DNA of 31,985 nt, taken from contig DASUBV010000284.1 of assembly GCA_035763085.1 (NCBI GenBank), positions 1 to 31,985 on the forward strand, in the 5' to 3' direction. The notes beneath the pieces were generated by a model that made no database searches, had not been told where the DNA came from, and saw only the letters and a list, made by a program, of their open reading frames with translations. The position numbers were made by a program, and so were the translations under genes. Shown here in pieces: positions 29,344 through 31,985 of the stretch. The stretch comes from DASUBV01 sp035763085 (lineage in GTDB: Bacteria > Actinomycetota > Actinomycetes > Streptosporangiales > Streptosporangiaceae). How positions within the stretch are numbered: position 1 is the stretch's first letter; each line of letters begins with the position of its first letter.

Positions 29344-30855
29344 TCAGCCGCGGAAGGGCAGCCCGGCGGCGGCGTGCTCGGCTAGCAGTGGCGGCGCCGC
29401 GACGGCCGGGGCGCCGTACACCAGGTGCATGGCCTGCAGGACCTCCAGGACGGCTGCGGGGCCGGCCTGGTCCAGCAGGTCCAGCGGCCCGCGCGGGTAG
29501 CCGCAGCCCAGCGTCATCGCGGTGTCGACGTCGGCGGCGCTGGCGTACCCGTCCTGCACCATCCGCACGGCGTCGGCCAGGTGCGGGTACAGCAGCGTGC
29601 CGGTCAGGAAGCCGGGCCGGTCGGGGGCGTGCACGGCGCGCAGGCCCAGCCGGGCGGCGAGCGCGGCGGCCGCCGCGGCGGCGGCCGGGCTGGTCAGCCG
29701 GGTCGGCACCAGCTCGGCGAGCCGGGCGCCGGGCGGGCCGGCCAGGTGCAGGCCGACGGTCTCGGCGGGCCGGCCGGCGGCCAGGGCCGCGGCCAGCACC
29801 GGCGCCGCGGGCGAGGCGGCGATGAGCACCAGGTCGCTGGGCTGGGCCGGGTCGGTGCGGACGGTGACGCCGGCTGCCTCCGCCGCGGCGGCGAGCTCAC
29901 TGCCGGGACCGGCGCCGGGCCCGGTCAGCGTGATGACGGCGGGGCCGGCTCCGGCGGCCTCGTCTGGCATCTCGCTGGTCGCGGTGGCCGGCGGCGGGCC
30001 GGCGGAACCGTAGTCGTACAGGCCGCGGCCGCTCTTGCGCCCGGTGCGGCCGGCGGCGACGAGGCGGCGCAGCAGCGGGGCGGGCTGGTAGCGCGGGCCG
30101 CCGAGCTCGCCGTGCAGCACCTCGAGGATGGACAGCGAGGTGTCCAGGCCGATGAGGTCCAGCAAGGCCAGCGGGCCCATCGGCAGGCCGATCCCGGCGG
30201 TGGCGGCGGTGTCGATGTCCTCCCGGGTGGCGAAGCGGGTCTCCAGCAGGGTGACCGCGTGGTTGAGGTAGGGCAGCAGCAGCGCGTTGGCGACGAACCC
30301 GGCGCGGTCGCTGACCCGCACGCAGGTCTTGCCGAGCCGGGCGGCGAGGCCGGCGGCCGCGGTGAGCACGGCTTCCTCAGTGAGCACGGTGCCGACCACC
30401 TCGACCAGCCGCATGACCGGGGCCGGGTTGAAGAAATGCAGGCCAGCGACGCGGCCGGGGTGTTGCGTGCCGGCGGCGATCTCGGTGACCGACAGCGAGG
30501 AGGTGTTGGTGGCCAGGATGGCCTCGGGGCGGCAGACGCGGTCGAGCTCGGCGAAGACCTGCCGCTTGATCTCCATGCGCTCGGGCACGGCCTCGATGGC
30601 CAGGTCAGCGCCGGCTGCCTCGTCGAAGCCGCCGGCGGGCCGGACCCGGCCGGCGATGGCGGCCTGCTCGTCGCTGGTCAGCTTGCCGCGGCTGACGGCC
30701 CGGTCCAGCGAGCGCTGCAGGATGGACATGCCGCGGCGCAGGGCCTCGGGGTCGGCCTCGACGGCGACGACCTGCAGCCCGCCGCGGGCCAGCACCTCGG
30801 CGATACCGGCCCCCATGGTGCCCAGGCCGATGACGGCTACCTCGCGAATGTCCAT
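29344..30855 (-). CDS. 3-hydroxyacyl-CoA dehydrogenase, two C-terminal domains (PaaH/HBD type)
   Basis: Oxidises (S)-3-hydroxyacyl-CoA to 3-ketoacyl-CoA with NAD. The 503-residue protein starts with the Rossmann motif VIGLGTMGAGIAE (GxGxxG, 10-15). TNTSSLSVTEIA, GLHFFNPAPVMRLVEVV (catalytic His region), RAGFVANALLLPYLN and MGPLALLDLIGLD make the first complete 3HCDH unit. After a Gly/Pro/Ala linker comes a degraded Rossmann-like stretch without GxGxxG. A second C-terminal 3HCDH domain follows, RPGFLTGTLLYPHLADAV and YPRGPLDLLDQAG. This fused arrangement is seen in PaaH-like enzymes of about 500 residues. A thiolase gene lies 4 kb away, and together they fit 3-hydroxybutyryl-CoA or phenylacetate-type beta-oxidation. 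Confidence 0.94.
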   Translation of the reverse strand: MDIREVAVIGLGTMGAGIAEVLARGGLQVVAVEADPEALRRGMSILQRSLDRAVSRGKLTSDEQAAIAGRVRPAGGFDEAAGADLAIEAVPERMEIKRQVFAELDRVCRPEAILATNTSSLSVTEIAAGTQHPGRVAGLHFFNPAPVMRLVEVVGTVLTEEAVLTAAAGLAARLGKTCVRVSDRAGFVANALLLPYLNHAVTLLETRFATREDIDTAATAGIGLPMGPLALLDLIGLDTSLSILEVLHGELGGPRYQPAPLLRRLVAAGRTGRKSGRGLYDYGSAGPPPATATSEMPDEAAGAGPAVITLTGPGAGPGSELAAAAEAAGVTVRTDPAQPSDLVLIAASPAAPVLAAALAAGRPAETVGLHLAGPPGARLAELVPTRLTSPAAAAAAAALAARLGLRAVHAPDRPGFLTGTLLYPHLADAVRMVQDGYASAADVDTAMTLGCGYPRGPLDLLDQAGPAAVLEVLQAMHLVYGAPAVAAPPLLAEHAAAGLPFRG

Positions 30856-30962
30856 GGCGGCGACCTTACAGTTGGCCGCGCGCGTGCCATCCTGGGGGAT
30901 GACACTGGGCTGACGTGGCCCGGCCGGGCGGCCGGGGCCGCGACCGCGGGGCGGGGGATGCC

Positions 30963-31844
30963 ATGACCGGGACCCATCCAGAGCACGAGGACTTCCCGTG
31001 GATGATCGCGGTGGTCGATCATCCGCCGCGCAGCGACAGCCCCGGCTACGTGCGCAGCCGGGCGCTGATGCGCAAGCTGGTCGCTACGATGCCGGACTGG
31101 ACCTTCGCCGGTGACAGTTACCAGGACCATCACGGCGGCTCGGTGTGGGTGAAGGACGCGCAGGGCTGGCTGTGCCTGCAGGTGCCGCTGGGCATCGAGT
31201 GGTCGGCCCAGTTCTGCGCCGACCCGGCCCGGGTGGACGCGCTGCGCCAGTACGCGGCCCGGGTGGTGGCCGGCTTCCCGGATACGCTGCCGGGCTACGA
31301 GGCGCTGGGCTACCACGACGGAGCCGGCTTGCTGGCCACGCCGGTCACCGACGCCGACGGCGTGGCGGCCTGGACCGACTCGATCTTCAACGCCTCGCTG
31401 CCGCTGCCGGCGGGCACGCACAGCGGCGTGCTGCCGACGGCGGCGGGCTACCACCACTACCCCAAGCCCATCGTGGACATCGACCATTTCCGGTTCAGCG
31501 ACTTCCAGCTGTTCGTGACCGACCCGGCGGGCCTGCCCGCGGTAGTGGTCCCGGTGGGCCGGCGCGGCAGCGGTGACGGCCGGGTCCGGCTGCTGGCCGC
31601 GCACCCCGCCTCGGCGTATGTCAGCCGGCTGGCGGGCGCAGGAGCGCCGGCGCACGGGGCTGACGGGGCGGGCGGTGCCGACGCGGCGGCGGACGCGGCG
31701 CCGCAGGCTGCGGCACCAAAAGCAGCGGCGGCGGGTGTCCGGGCGGCGGCCGCGGTCGCGGCGGAGCACCCTGGCCCGCCCGCGGAGCCCGACGTCCTGG
31801 ACGCGGATGACCCGCTGGCGCGGCAGGCGTTCGCCCGTCAGTAA
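30963..31844 (+). CDS. DUF6424-like conserved protein, function unknown
   Basis: A 293-residue soluble protein. ATG 30963 is chosen because a G-rich GGGGG lies 6 bp upstream. The earlier in-frame start at 30915 would add a low-complexity Arg/Gly stretch. The conserved part is HEDFPWMIAVVDHPPRSDSPGYVRSRALMRKLV, YQDHHGGSVWVKDAQGWLCLQVPLGIEWSAQFC, and GYHHYPKPIVDIDHFRFSDFQLFVT. It is rich in His, Asp and Trp, and the blocks are those I associate with DUF6424. The final 75 residues are Ala/Asp/Pro-rich and probably disordered. No active site is recognised. The neighbouring 3-hydroxyacyl-CoA dehydrogenase is divergent, with 107 bp between starts. Confidence 0.75.
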   Translation: MTGTHPEHEDFPWMIAVVDHPPRSDSPGYVRSRALMRKLVATMPDWTFAGDSYQDHHGGSVWVKDAQGWLCLQVPLGIEWSAQFCADPARVDALRQYAARVVAGFPDTLPGYEALGYHDGAGLLATPVTDADGVAAWTDSIFNASLPLPAGTHSGVLPTAAGYHHYPKPIVDIDHFRFSDFQLFVTDPAGLPAVVVPVGRRGSGDGRVRLLAAHPASAYVSRLAGAGAPAHGADGAGGADAAADAAPQAAAPKAAAAGVRAAAAVAAEHPGPPAEPDVLDADDPLARQAFARQ

Positions 31845-31985
31845 CCACCCTGGATAGCGCCCGGCGCCGCGGGCTCAGCTCCCGGGCAGCCGGGGTAGGG
31901 CACGCGGGACAGGTCGCTGAAGCCGGGCAGGATGACGGTGGCCGCTCTGCCGTGCTGCTCGTACCGCAGCCGGAACTGGACCGGG
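31838..31985 (-). CDS. C-terminal end of an unidentified protein, cut by window edge
   Basis: The last 48 codons of a minus-strand gene, ending at TGA 31838-31840, with nearly every third codon position G or C. Visible residues include VQFRLRYEQHGRAATVILPGF and SDLSRVPYPGCPGAEP. The strand-rich Y-x-x-x-G-x-x-V pattern followed by Pro resembles the end of secreted lipoproteins such as the 478-1359 gene, but the fragment is too short to assign. It overlaps the end of the DUF6424 gene by 7 bp. Confidence 0.6.
   Translation of the reverse strand, partial: PVQFRLRYEQHGRAATVILPGFSDLSRVPYPGCPGAEPAAPGAIQGGY

Noticed and set aside
29425..30966. Plus-strand open frame antisense to the 3-hydroxyacyl-CoA dehydrogenase gene
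   Set aside because: No family resemblance. The opposite strand encodes a full, motif-complete enzyme.

Overview
The window is very GC-rich DNA with near-saturated G/C at third codon positions, frequent GTG starts and dense gene packing, so it comes from an actinobacterium. Gene order and protein resemblance point to a mycelial actinomycete related to, but apparently not itself, Streptomyces. This rests on recalled families and synteny, because no search was run. I see no tRNA, rRNA, CRISPR array, insertion sequence or prophage.

Region 1 (1-6.2 kb): a truncated Bcp peroxiredoxin, a lipoprotein, rdgB and rph (ATGA-coupled), an NAD-dependent sugar epimerase, a divergent GT87-type membrane mannosyltransferase, and an Rv1339-like metallo-beta-lactamase-fold phosphodiesterase. 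Region 2 (6.2-8.8 kb): an MFS transporter and a TesB-like acyl-CoA thioesterase, convergent. Region 3 (8.8-11.6 kb): clpS, a DUF2017 gene, mec, cysO and cysM on the minus strand, i.e. cysteine synthesis from O-phosphoserine and a protein thiocarboxylate. Region 4 (11.7-14.6 kb): NAD salvage genes pncB-pncA, then DUF3039 and YqgE/AlgH genes. Regions 1, 3 and the pncB part of region 4 hold the same gene set as M. tuberculosis Rv1330c-Rv1341, interrupted by several extra genes.

Region 5 (14.8-25.8 kb): acyl-CoA metabolism and regulators. It holds a MarR regulator, a thioredoxin-TPR protein, a B12-dependent acyl-CoA mutase large subunit whose active-site residues look like isobutyryl-CoA mutase, an ECF sigma factor with a membrane-anchored Asp-box partner, a second MarR regulator, a catalytically degraded ABC-ATPase-like protein, a DUF2127 membrane protein, the mutase chaperone MeaB, a thiolase and methylmalonyl-CoA epimerase. 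Region 6 (26-27.4 kb): a FilP/Scy-like coiled-coil protein with uninterrupted 11-residue repeats. Region 7 (27.4-32 kb): an SDR, an alpha/beta hydrolase, a small zinc-finger protein, a 3-hydroxyacyl-CoA dehydrogenase, a DUF6424-like protein and the 3' end of a further gene. Regions 5-7 resemble, from memory, the S. coelicolor SCO5385-SCO5419 neighbourhood.

The most interesting points are the CysO-like carrier with two residues beyond its diglycine next to its JAMM protease, the mutase with ICM-type residues and no B12 subunit nearby, the sigma factor paired with an extracytoplasmic propeller-like protein lacking a recognisable zinc anti-sigma domain, the pseudo-ABC ATPase, the hendecad cytoskeletal candidate, and several perfect palindromes in divergent promoter regions (6230-6249, 18264-18281, 21333-21345).
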